Source of the DNA: Terriglobia bacterium
GTDB lineage: Bacteria > Acidobacteriota > Terriglobia > Acidiferrales > UBA7541
Reading direction: 5' to 3'
DNA length: 63,871 bases
Assembly (NCBI GenBank): GCA_020073585.1
Contig: JAIQEV010000018.1
Location: forward strand, 1-63,871
The position numbers and the translations under genes were made by a program. Below the pieces are notes generated by a model, which made no database searches, was not told the origin of the DNA, and worked only from the letters and a program-made list of their open reading frames with translations. Each line of letters begins with the position of its first letter. The stretch's first letter is position 1. This document shows positions 36,522 through 44,385 of the stretch, in pieces.

Positions 36522-36541
36522 GTGACCGCCAAGCGGTCAAC
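36522..36541 (+). repeat. Dispersed palindromic repeat, copy 3
   Basis: GTGACCGCCAAGCGGTCAAC preceded by ATCTGTATGG; it ends 19 bases before the porin-cytochrome start codon and just before its GGAGG. Confidence 0.65.
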
Positions 36542-36560
36542 TGATTGCAGAGGAGGCAGT

Positions 36561-37985
36561 ATGTTGGGAGGGGCTTCCCAGGGCCTTGGAAAGAACAACA
36601 AGTGGTCGCTGTTCACCTCGAGTCTGAGCTTCGCGCTGCTCGTGGTGGCCGTCATTCTCGGAGACAGCCGGCCGGCGTACACGCTGCCGCTGCCGAGGGT
36701 GCAAGCGATCCCCGCGTTCGCGCGGAAATACGGATTGCCCTGCTCGGCGTGCCACGAGGCCTGGCCGAAGCTGAATAATTTCGGGCAGACCTTCAAAGAC
36801 AACGGATACCAGTTGGGGAACGACCGGGACGCTCCCATCTGGCAGCAGCCGACGTACTGGCCGATCGCGCTGCGCATCACGCCGCACTGGCACCGGGAAA
36901 ACACGGACCACATGGGCGTGTACGATCCGGTGACGGACAGCATCGTCAGCCGAAGCGTGACCACGCACGGGTTCGATCTCACGGGCATGGACATGCTCAC
37001 CGCCGGGACGCTCTCCAAGAACATCAGCTTCCTGCTGGTGCCGTCCTCGGACAATACGGGAGCCTTCCACTTCGAATCCGTGAACGTGCGCTTCAGCAAT
37101 CTGTTGAACACCAGCTGGCTGAACGTCAAGGTCGGCAAGTTCGAACTGGACAACATGGTTTCCGAGAAGCGGATCATGACGCTGTCCGCCAACGGCGGCA
37201 TGTTCCAGCTCTACCATTTCCTCCCCGCGGGCGACTATCAGACCAGCGGCGACCCGAGATTCGTCGGCTTCGGGCTGGGCGACAACCAGTTGGGCGTGGA
37301 AGTCAGCGGGCATTCCCGGAACGATTACACGCGCTATTCGGTGGCGCTGCTGAGCAGCAATGACGGCAACGTCAATCTGCCGACCGGCCGCGGCTATGAC
37401 ACCTACCTGACGTTCAGCCAGGCCTTCAATGCGGGCAGCCTCGGTCTGCAGCGGGTGGGCGCGTATACCTACATCGGGCAGGCGCCGACGAACTTCCCGC
37501 TGGACAGTAATTTGAATTTCATTCCCGGGGCGGGCACGGGGAACGAGAAGTTCTACCGCGTGGGGTTCTTCGGGCTGTGGTACATCAAGAAGCTGGATTT
37601 CACGACCATGTTCATGCACGGGTCGGAGAGCGCGTATCTCTACAGCGGCACTCCCTCGGGACAGACGTTGCCTTTCGGGGCGCAGGATCCCAAGTGGAAC
37701 GGCGGGTGGATCGAGACGCACTACACGCTGAATCCGCAGTTCATTCTGATCCAGCGGTACGAGCTGATCCGCATGTCCCAGCAGGGAAATACCGGCAATC
37801 CCTCGAACCTCGGGGACATGGACGCGCTCACGTTCGGGTATCGCTATTACCCGTTCATGACCAGCCGCGCCGGTTTTGCCTTCCACAACGAATATTCGCG
37901 CGTCCGGCAGCGGGGAACCGGCGTGCTGCCGGGGCAGGACCTGACGACCAACAGCGTGTTTGCCGGGCTGGATTTCATTTTCTAG
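36561..37985 (+). CDS. Monoheme cytochrome-porin fusion (Cyc2-like architecture)
   Basis: 474 residues. An export signal (LSFALLVVAVILG) is followed by one haem site (PAFARKYGLPCSACH, Cys61) and FGQTFKDNGYQL. The rest looks like an outer-membrane beta-barrel with alternating strands and C-terminal Phe (AGLDFIF). A single N-terminal CXXCH set in FAR-x-x-G-x-x-C then a barrel is the plan of Cyc2, the outer-membrane iron oxidase of Acidithiobacillus and Zetaproteobacteria. Other porin-cytochromes in soil bacteria share it, so iron oxidation is not shown by the sequence. A strong Shine-Dalgarno (GAGGAGG) precedes the ATG. It heads an operon with cytochrome c, a cupredoxin and cox genes. Confidence 0.7.
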   Translation: MLGGASQGLGKNNKWSLFTSSLSFALLVVAVILGDSRPAYTLPLPRVQAIPAFARKYGLPCSACHEAWPKLNNFGQTFKDNGYQLGNDRDAPIWQQPTYWPIALRITPHWHRENTDHMGVYDPVTDSIVSRSVTTHGFDLTGMDMLTAGTLSKNISFLLVPSSDNTGAFHFESVNVRFSNLLNTSWLNVKVGKFELDNMVSEKRIMTLSANGGMFQLYHFLPAGDYQTSGDPRFVGFGLGDNQLGVEVSGHSRNDYTRYSVALLSSNDGNVNLPTGRGYDTYLTFSQAFNAGSLGLQRVGAYTYIGQAPTNFPLDSNLNFIPGAGTGNEKFYRVGFFGLWYIKKLDFTTMFMHGSESAYLYSGTPSGQTLPFGAQDPKWNGGWIETHYTLNPQFILIQRYELIRMSQQGNTGNPSNLGDMDALTFGYRYYPFMTSRAGFAFHNEYSRVRQRGTGVLPGQDLTTNSVFAGLDFIF

Positions 37986-37997
37986 GAGTGCAGACGC

Positions 37998-38828
37998 ATG
38001 AAGACGAAAGTGCCATCGAAGCGGTTGCTGTGTTTGAGCGCTCTCGCGATTCTGGCGCTCCCCTCGCTGGGCTCGGCGCAGGAGAGCCACATCGGGAAGT
38101 TGACCGGCCATGCGGACTCCGGGAAGCAGCTGTACCGGAGGTTCTGCATCGGGTGTCACGGGCCGCGCGGGGACGGGCAGGGCGAGAATGCGCCGTACGT
38201 GACGCCGCAGCCGCGTAATTTCGTGGCGGCGACGTTCAAGTGCCGGTCGACGGTGACCGGAACGCTGCCGACGGATGAGGACCTGTTCAACGCCATCACG
38301 CGCGGATTCAATACGACGAATATGCCGTCGTGGGCGCCGCTGACCGAGCAGCAGCGCGCGGACCTGGTGGCCTACGTCAAGACGTTCTCGGAGCGCTGGA
38401 AGAACGAGAAGCCGGGGACGCCGATCGAGGTTCCGGCGGAAACGCCGGTGACGCTGGAAAGCATCAACCACGGCAAGGAGCTGTTCCAGAAGCTGGAATG
38501 CTGGAAGTGCCACGGGCCGGAGGGACGCGGAGACGGCCCGGCGGCGTCCACGCTGACCGACAGCAACGACCAGCCGATCCGGCCGTACAATTTTTCGGCG
38601 GGAACGCGGTTCAAGTGCGGGACGACGAACCAGGACCTGTATAAGATCTTCATCACCGGAGTGGACGGGACGCCGATGCCGTCGTTTGCCGACGTGATCA
38701 AGCCGAATGAGGCCTGGGACCTGGTGCATTACCTGCGCACGCTGCAGGTGTCGCGCAAGGGGCCGGAAAGCGATTTGCTGAAAGCGCACGGCGGGGCGGC
38801 GAAGGCTGCGGACAAATCCGGGAAGTAG
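37998..38828 (+). CDS. Diheme cytochrome c
   Basis: 276 residues with a signal peptide. Two cytochrome c domains, each with one CXXCH (CIGCHGPRGDGQG at about 51; CWKCHGPEGRGDGPA at about 163), followed by the methionine ligand regions (TTNMPSWAPL and GTPMPSFADV). This is the shape of periplasmic diheme electron carriers that reduce terminal oxidases, such as Cyc1/c4-type proteins. A basic and Ala-rich tail ends it. It is 12 bases downstream of the porin-cytochrome gene and so surely co-transcribed. Confidence 0.9.
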   Translation: MKTKVPSKRLLCLSALAILALPSLGSAQESHIGKLTGHADSGKQLYRRFCIGCHGPRGDGQGENAPYVTPQPRNFVAATFKCRSTVTGTLPTDEDLFNAITRGFNTTNMPSWAPLTEQQRADLVAYVKTFSERWKNEKPGTPIEVPAETPVTLESINHGKELFQKLECWKCHGPEGRGDGPAASTLTDSNDQPIRPYNFSAGTRFKCGTTNQDLYKIFITGVDGTPMPSFADVIKPNEAWDLVHYLRTLQVSRKGPESDLLKAHGGAAKAADKSGK

Positions 38829-38860
38829 CGGTTGAAAGTTCATAAGGCTCAGGAGGAACG

Positions 38861-39574
38861 ATGAGAAGCAAACATGTCTTCATGGCAGGCGTGGCGGTAT
38901 TGGCGGCGGCGGCGATGGCGGTGGCCGCGCCGAGCGGCGGGACGATCAGCGGCAAAGTGACCTACGAAGGGACGCCGGCGAAGCAGAAGGTGATCGACAT
39001 GTCCAAGGAGCCGAGCTGCGCGAAGCAGTACACCACGCCGCCCACCGGTGAAGCGGTGGTGACCGGCGCGGGCAACTCGCTGCACAACGTGGTGGTGTAC
39101 ATCTCGGCGGGGGCCCCGGACGGCGGGTCGGCGCCGGCGCAGGCGGTGACCTTCACGCAGAAGGGCTGCCGGTACATCCCGCACGTGGCGGTGCTGCAGG
39201 TGAATCAGGAGCTGAAGGTGGTCAACGAGGATCAGACCTCGCACAACATTCATCCGCTGGCGAAGGCCAACCGGGAGTGGAACAAGTCGCAGCCGCCCGG
39301 CTCGCCGGCGATCTCGGAAAAGTTCGATAAGGAAGAGTTCATTCCGGTGAAGTGCAACGTGCATCCGTGGATGCACGGGACGTTCGCGGTGCTGAAGACC
39401 TCGCACTACGCGGTGACCGGGGACAGCGGCGGGTTCACGCTGCCGAATCTTCCTCCGGGCAAGTACACGATCACGGCGTGGCACGAATCCTACGGGACGC
39501 AGACGCAGGACGTGACCATCACCGGCGGTGAGACGAAGAGCGTCAACTTCGTCTTCAAGGCCAAGGCGTATTAA
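38861..39574 (+). CDS. Periplasmic cupredoxin-like protein with carboxypeptidase-regulatory domain
   Basis: 237 residues with a signal peptide. The central part has a possible type-1 copper site: His128 or His131 in DQTSHNIHP, then Cys165, His168 and Met171 in CNVHPWMHG (C-x2-H-x2-M). The C-terminal third (GGFTLPNLPPGKYTITAWH and TQTQDVTITGGETKSV) is a carboxypeptidase-regulatory-like beta-sandwich. It may shuttle electrons between cytochrome c and the oxidase, a position held by rusticyanin in the rus operon. It belongs to the same transcript as the cytochrome genes; a self-palindromic hairpin follows. Confidence 0.75.
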   Translation: MRSKHVFMAGVAVLAAAAMAVAAPSGGTISGKVTYEGTPAKQKVIDMSKEPSCAKQYTTPPTGEAVVTGAGNSLHNVVVYISAGAPDGGSAPAQAVTFTQKGCRYIPHVAVLQVNQELKVVNEDQTSHNIHPLAKANREWNKSQPPGSPAISEKFDKEEFIPVKCNVHPWMHGTFAVLKTSHYAVTGDSGGFTLPNLPPGKYTITAWHESYGTQTQDVTITGGETKSVNFVFKAKAY

Positions 39575-39634
39575 ACCCGCAAGACGGTAACCCCACGCAA
39601 GAAGAGCAAGCAGGCTGGCTGCCGTAGAGCACAG

Positions 39635-39658
39635 GCGGGCCCGCAGGAGCGGGCCCGC
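39635..39658. promoter_or_regulatory. Self-palindromic hairpin between cupredoxin and coxB
   Basis: GCGGGCCCGC occurs twice, separated by AGGA; each half is itself a palindrome, and together they make a 10-bp stem. It sits 60 bases after the cupredoxin gene, without a T-run, and may adjust expression of the downstream cox genes. Confidence 0.45.
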
Positions 39659-39672
39659 AGAGGCGAGGCATC

Positions 39673-40476
39673 ATGGGCAAATTGTTTGCGGTAATCCTGA
39701 CGATCATCGCGCTGGTCTCCGCCGTGCCGATCGTGATGCACACGTGGTGGATGCCGCAGGACATTTCGGCGCACGGGCACGCCATCGACGAGCAGATGTC
39801 GGAGACCATGGCGGAAGCGGGGTTCTCGTTTCTGGCGGCGCAGCTGTTGCTGGCCTTCTTCGTGTGGAAGTTCTCGAACCGCAAGGATGACGGGAAGATC
39901 CGGACGTTTCCGGGCGGGGCGAAAGGGCTGGTGGCCGCGGCCTTCATCCTGGTAGGCACGGAAATGCTGGCGCTGGGAGTGCTGGGACAAAAGGCCTGGG
40001 CCACCGTCTATTTCACGCCGCCGGCGGCCAACGCGCTGCAGGTGCAAGCGCAGGCGGGGCAGTTCGCGTTTTACTTCCGGTATCCGGGGGCGGACGGGAA
40101 GTTCGGGGCGCTGCATCCGGACAAGATCGACGAAGGCAACCAGAACTACTTCGGGCTGGATCCGGCGAACGACGTGGAGGCGCGGGACGACATCGTGACC
40201 GGCGAGCTGGCGGTGCCGGTGAACCGCGAAGTGCACCTGATGATGCATGCCAAGGATGTGGGGCACTCGTTCTATGTGCGGGAACTGCGCATCCAGCAGG
40301 ATTTCGTGCCGGGGCTGGATCTGGCGGTGCATTTCACGGCCGTCAAGACGGGCCGCTACGAGATCGTGTGCACGCAGTTGTGCGGGCTCGGGCACTACAA
40401 CATGAAGGCCTATCTGAACGTGATGACGCAGGAAGATTTCGACCAGTGGATGAAGCAGAAGGCGTCGGAGCAGTAA
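39673..40476 (+). CDS. coxB: Cytochrome c oxidase subunit II
   Basis: CuA subunit of 267 residues. Two TM helices (about 5-25 and 52-66; a third hydrophobic stretch is at about 85-110) and a periplasmic cupredoxin domain. The CuA ligands are in CTQLCGLGHYNM (C-x3-C-x3-H-x2-M). It receives electrons from cytochrome c. No C-terminal cytochrome domain is fused here, so a separate donor is needed, supplied by the upstream diheme gene. ATG at 39673 follows GGCGAGGC. Confidence 0.93.
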   Translation: MGKLFAVILTIIALVSAVPIVMHTWWMPQDISAHGHAIDEQMSETMAEAGFSFLAAQLLLAFFVWKFSNRKDDGKIRTFPGGAKGLVAAAFILVGTEMLALGVLGQKAWATVYFTPPAANALQVQAQAGQFAFYFRYPGADGKFGALHPDKIDEGNQNYFGLDPANDVEARDDIVTGELAVPVNREVHLMMHAKDVGHSFYVRELRIQQDFVPGLDLAVHFTAVKTGRYEIVCTQLCGLGHYNMKAYLNVMTQEDFDQWMKQKASEQ

Positions 40477-40545
40477 CCCAGCCCGGACGACGCTGCGGGG
40501 GTCGGCAGCAGCGAGCGTCCCGGTGTTCCCCTGTGAGGTGAGCAC

Positions 40546-42321
40546 ATGCAAGAAGCATCCGCGCAGCAAGTTCATCAGCACGCACCGCCGGAAGGTTTTA
40601 TCCGGAAGTATGTCTTCAGCCTCGATCACAAGGTGATCGGGAAGCAATACTACGCCCTGGCGCTGGTGGCGGTGTTCATGGGCATGGCGCTGTCCTGGCT
40701 GATGCGCTTCCATCTCATTTGGCCGAATTCCAAAATCTTCGGCCTGGAGCTGCTCTCGAAGGTCGGCGCTCCCGGCGGAGTGATGACGCCGGAGTATTAT
40801 TTGTCGCTGATGACCATGCACGGGACGCTGATGGTGTTCTTCGTGCTGACCAACGCGCCGTTCGCGGCGTTCGGGAACTACTTCCTGCCGATTCAGATCG
40901 GCGCGGAAGACATGGCCTTCCCGCGGTTCAACATGATGTCGTTCTGGACGACGTTCGTGGCCTTTGTGGTGCTGGTGCTGGCGTTCGTGATACCGGACGG
41001 GCCGCCGATCTCGGGGTGGACGGCGTACGCGCCGCTGAGCGCGGTGGGTTCGGATGCCGGGCCGGGCCTGGGCTGGGGCCAAAACCTGTGGGGCATCTCG
41101 ATCGCCATCTTTTGCGTGGGGTCGCTGCTGGGTTCGCTGAATTTCATCGCCACGACGCTGGATCTGCGGACCAAGGGCATGACGCTGATGCGCATGCCGA
41201 TCAGCACGTGGGCGTGGTTCATCACCTCGTGCATCAGCCTGCTGGCCTTTGCGGTGCTGCTGCCGGCTTGCGTGCTGCTGATTCTGGACCGCGTGGCGGG
41301 AACGAGCTTCTTCATCCCCGCGGGGCTGGTGGTCAGCGACCGCTTGCAGCCGCATGCCGGGGGCTCGCCGCTGCTGTGGCAGCATCTGTTCTGGTTCTTC
41401 GGGCACCCCGAGGTGTACATCGCGATTTTGCCGGCCATGGGGATCGTTTCCCACGTCCTGATCGCCAGCATCCGGCGGCCGCTGCTGAGCGCGAAGGTGA
41501 TCATCTACTCGATGATGTCCATCGGCTTCCTGAGCTACATGGTCTGGGGACATCACATGTTCGTGAGCGGAATGAATCCGTTCTCGGCGCTGATGTTTTC
41601 CTTTCCCACGCTGACCATCACGATTCCGGCGACGATCATGACCCTGATCTGGCTGGGGAGCCTCTACGGCGCGAAGATCCGCATCACCCCGGCGTCTCTT
41701 TTCGCCCTGGGCTTCATCTCCATGTTCGTCAGCGGAGGCGTGAGCGGCTTTTTCCTGGCGCAGCCGTCCCTGGACATCGTGCTGCACGCCACATACTTTG
41801 TCGTCGGACACTTCCACATGGTCATGGGCGTGGCGGCGATCTTCGGGGTCTTTGCCGGGACGTACTTCTGGTTTCCGAAGATGACCGGGCGGATGATGAA
41901 CGAAGGCCTCGGGAAGTGGCATTTCTGGCTGACCTTCGCGGGCACCTACTGCATCTTCATGCCCTTCCACTACCTGGGGCTGATCGGAAACGTGCGACGG
42001 TACTCGGCGTTTGTGGACGACTTCCTGGTGCCGCTGCTGCCGCTGCACAAATTCATCACCATCGCGGCGTTCGTCACCGGAGCGGCGCAGTTCCTGTTCC
42101 TCATTAACTTGATCCACAGCCGCTTCTGGGGCCAGGAGGCGCCGGTAAACCCGTGGGAAGCGACGTCGCTGGAGTGGACGGTTCCCTCGCCGCCGCCGTT
42201 CGACAACTTCGGCGGGAAGCACCCGGTGGTCTATCACGACGCGCACCAGTACGGCGTGAAGGGCTCGCGGGGCGATTACGTGATGCAGGATTCGCCGGAG
42301 ACCGTGGTTCCGGAGTCCTAA
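40546..42321 (+). CDS. coxA: Cytochrome c oxidase subunit I
   Basis: Catalytic heme-copper oxidase subunit of 591 residues, about 12 TM helices. WFFGHPEVYIAILPAMG gives the His-Tyr of the binuclear centre, the HHMFVSGM region supplies the CuB histidines, and YFVVGHFHMVMG has the haem-ligand histidines. The N-terminus has a short cytoplasmic tail. The sequence is of the aa3/caa3 (A-type) sort. It reduces O2 to water and pumps protons. It belongs to the long operon starting at 36561. Confidence 0.95.
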   Translation: MQEASAQQVHQHAPPEGFIRKYVFSLDHKVIGKQYYALALVAVFMGMALSWLMRFHLIWPNSKIFGLELLSKVGAPGGVMTPEYYLSLMTMHGTLMVFFVLTNAPFAAFGNYFLPIQIGAEDMAFPRFNMMSFWTTFVAFVVLVLAFVIPDGPPISGWTAYAPLSAVGSDAGPGLGWGQNLWGISIAIFCVGSLLGSLNFIATTLDLRTKGMTLMRMPISTWAWFITSCISLLAFAVLLPACVLLILDRVAGTSFFIPAGLVVSDRLQPHAGGSPLLWQHLFWFFGHPEVYIAILPAMGIVSHVLIASIRRPLLSAKVIIYSMMSIGFLSYMVWGHHMFVSGMNPFSALMFSFPTLTITIPATIMTLIWLGSLYGAKIRITPASLFALGFISMFVSGGVSGFFLAQPSLDIVLHATYFVVGHFHMVMGVAAIFGVFAGTYFWFPKMTGRMMNEGLGKWHFWLTFAGTYCIFMPFHYLGLIGNVRRYSAFVDDFLVPLLPLHKFITIAAFVTGAAQFLFLINLIHSRFWGQEAPVNPWEATSLEWTVPSPPPFDNFGGKHPVVYHDAHQYGVKGSRGDYVMQDSPETVVPES

Positions 42322-42379
42322 GAGCGGGGGCGCGGAGGCGGCAGGGGCGGCCTGCGCGCCGGATTACGGCGGGAAGAGC

Positions 42380-43012
42380 ATGATGGAGTATCCAGGAATG
42401 AGCACACAGGCGAACACAATGACAGCGGCGGGGAAGAGCGGAGCCGCGGAAGCGGCGAAGAGCGGCATCTGGGTGGGGATCGCGGCCATCACGATGTCGT
42501 TCGCGGCGTTCACCAGCGCCATCATCGTGCGCCAGGGCAGCGACGCCTCCTGGCAGCACCTCGCGCTGCCGCCGGTGCTGTACCTCACGACGCTGATCCT
42601 GCTGGGCAGCAGCGTGACCCTGGAGATGTCGCGGCGGGGAATCAGCGCGCTGACCGCGGGCAGCGCAAGCGGAGAAGGCGGGGAAGCTGCGGCGGGGGGC
42701 CTGCGCTGGCTTGGCGGGACGCTGGGGCTGGGGCTGCTGTTCGTGGCCGGACAGTATGTGGCGTGGCAGCAACTGGCCGCGCAGGGAATTTTTCTGGCGA
42801 CGAATCCGAGCAGTTCGTTCTTCTATGTGCTGACGGCCATGCACGGGCTGCACGTGCTGGGCGGGCTGGCGGCGCTGGGGTACGTGCTGCGGAAGCTGGC
42901 CGGAGCGCGGCCGGCGCTGCGCAGGAGCGCGTACGAAGCGGTGTGCGTCTACTGGCACTTCATGGGCGGGCTGTGGGTCTATCTTCTGCTGGTCATGCGG
43001 ATGCGGCTGTAA
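42380..43012 (+). CDS. Heme-copper oxidase subunit III (first copy)
   Basis: 210 residues, five or so TM helices (for example about 30-50, 68-85, 113-133, 148-167, 188-207). The ending VYWHFMGGLWVYLLLVMRM, with His and Trp in the last helix, is the subunit III signature. The N-terminal 25 residues are polar and poorly conserved. It is the first of two tandem subunit III genes. The start codon may be the ATG at 42380, 42383 or 42398. Having a second copy directly behind is unusual. Confidence 0.85.
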   Translation: MMEYPGMSTQANTMTAAGKSGAAEAAKSGIWVGIAAITMSFAAFTSAIIVRQGSDASWQHLALPPVLYLTTLILLGSSVTLEMSRRGISALTAGSASGEGGEAAAGGLRWLGGTLGLGLLFVAGQYVAWQQLAAQGIFLATNPSSSFFYVLTAMHGLHVLGGLAALGYVLRKLAGARPALRRSAYEAVCVYWHFMGGLWVYLLLVMRMRL

Positions 43013-43034
43013 GCGAAACCGACGGGGAGGCGCT

Positions 43035-43664
43035 GTGAGCGAATCGAATCTCAGCATGGGAGCGGGCCACGCCGCTGTGATGGAAGAATCGCCGTACGCG
43101 ATTCCTTCCCGGAAGCTGACGATGTGGCTGTTCATAATCTCGGACGCGGTGACGTTCGGCGCGTTGCTATTTGCCTACGGGTATGTGCGCACCGCGAGCC
43201 CCGATTGGCCGGAGCCCTTCAAGTTTAATCCCAGCATCCTGAACGTGATGATCATGACGTTCATTCTGGTGACCAGCAGCCTGACCATGCTGCTGGCCGT
43301 GGATGCCGCGAAGAACGGCGACAAGCCCAAAACGATGCGCTGGCTGGGCCTGACCATGCTTCTGGGAACGATCTTCGCGGGCTTGCACATCCGCGAGTGG
43401 GTGGGCCTGATTCACGAAGGGGTGCGGCTGTTCCAGAATCCCTGGGGCGCGCCGCTGTTCGGCGCCACGTTCTTCAGCATCACCGGGCTGCACCTGCTGC
43501 ACGTCATCAGCGGCGTCGTGGCGCTGTCGGTCATCGCCCGGGGCTTTGCCCGGGGCCGGCTGACCGCGGGCCACGTGGAAACCGTGGGCCTGTACTGGCA
43601 CTTTGTGGACGTGGTGTGGATGTTTGTCGTGCCGCTCGTGTACCTGGTGAACGTCGCGCGTTAG
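43035..43664 (+). CDS. Heme-copper oxidase subunit III (second copy)
   Basis: 209 residues, starting at GTG with GGGGAGG before it. The first helix is KLTMWLFIISDAVTFGALLFAYGY, the later helices include FGATFFSITGLHLLHVISG and the ending VGLYWHFVDVVWMFVVPLVYL. This is a normal subunit III pattern and closer to the family than the preceding gene, with conserved E-x-x-H-like residues less clear. Tandem duplication and divergence are likely; each may fill a different place in the complex. Confidence 0.9.
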   Translation: MSESNLSMGAGHAAVMEESPYAIPSRKLTMWLFIISDAVTFGALLFAYGYVRTASPDWPEPFKFNPSILNVMIMTFILVTSSLTMLLAVDAAKNGDKPKTMRWLGLTMLLGTIFAGLHIREWVGLIHEGVRLFQNPWGAPLFGATFFSITGLHLLHVISGVVALSVIARGFARGRLTAGHVETVGLYWHFVDVVWMFVVPLVYLVNVAR

Positions 43665-43694
43665 CACGCGGAAACGGAAAGAAGAGGAGCGCTC

Positions 43695-44006
43695 ATGAAT
43701 ACTGCCGGACAGCCGAAGAGCCAGGTACAGCGGTACCTCGTCATCTATCTTTTTCTTCTCGCCCTTGCGGGCGTGCAGTTTATCTTCGCCTACCAGCATG
43801 CGGAAGGCGTGCAGCTTCTGGTGCGCATGCTGGCCGTGGCGGCGGTCCAGGCCGGGCTCGCGGTCATGTACTTCATGCATCTGGCGGACGAGCGGCGCAG
43901 CCTGTTTCTGACGCTGATCCCGGCCACCATCTTCGTGCTGCTGATGATGAACATGATCTGGTCGGACAGTTTCCGGCTGCTGCACTTCCGGCTGCTGGCG
44001 AAGTAG
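43695..44006 (+). CDS. Cytochrome c oxidase subunit IV (prokaryotic type)
   Basis: 103 residues with three TM helices (about 14-33, 45-65, 77-96). The pattern RYLVIYLFLLALAGVQFIFAY and AGLAVMYFMHLADERR is typical of the small COX4_pro subunit, which stabilises the complex. GAGGAGC precedes the ATG. It is in the cox operon. Confidence 0.85.
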   Translation: MNTAGQPKSQVQRYLVIYLFLLALAGVQFIFAYQHAEGVQLLVRMLAVAAVQAGLAVMYFMHLADERRSLFLTLIPATIFVLLMMNMIWSDSFRLLHFRLLAK

Positions 44007-44036
44007 CGGGGCGGGCAGCGCGAGGAGCGAAACGCG

Positions 44037-44279
44037 ATGCTACGGGAGAAAATTCGGGGAGCCGGGAAGGGCCTGGCGCTGCTGGGGGCGCTGCTGGCAC
44101 CGGCGCTGGCGTTCGCGCAGAACTGCGCGCTGTGCTACACGCAGGCGGCGGGGGCGGGCCCGCGGCTGATTCAGGCGCTACGCAGCGGCATTCTCATCCT
44201 GGTCTTCCCGCCGATGGCCATCTGCATCGCGATCGCGGTGGCCGCCTATCGCAAGCGCAATCGGTTCAACGCAGACTGA
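44037..44279 (+). CDS. Small membrane protein at the end of the cox operon
   Basis: 80 residues with an N-terminal hydrophobic segment (GLALLGALLAPALAFA), a short loop CALCYTQAAG with two cysteines, and a second helix (SGILILVFPPMAICIAIAVAAY). The C-x-x-C pair could bind a metal or form a disulfide. I do not recognise a named family; its place after subunit IV suggests an assembly or electron-transfer helper. A strong terminator follows. Confidence 0.65.
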   Translation: MLREKIRGAGKGLALLGALLAPALAFAQNCALCYTQAAGAGPRLIQALRSGILILVFPPMAICIAIAVAAYRKRNRFNAD

Positions 44280-44302
44280 TCCCGATCCCTTGCCGGGAAG
44301 GG

Positions 44303-44330
44303 AGCCTCGCCCTGTTGGCGAGGCTTTTTT
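44303..44330 (+). terminator. Rho-independent terminator of the respiratory operon
   Basis: AGCCTCGCC pairs perfectly with GGCGAGGCT around CTGTT, followed by a run of T. It ends the operon that starts at 36561. Confidence 0.95.
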
Positions 44331-44385
44331 ATCGAGGGAAGGTGCTGCGAAGGCCGGAAGTTCTGCGCTATGATGCCGCGTCCCA

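Larger units (their letters stand above)
36038..36560. other. Intergenic region, 523 bases
   Basis: Divergent spacer between the SH3 protein and the respiratory operon. It holds a 12-bp palindrome (36271-36282) and repeat copy 3 (36522-36541). No gene is supported. A promoter for the cytochrome operon is expected in it but I cannot fix hexamers. Confidence 0.4.
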
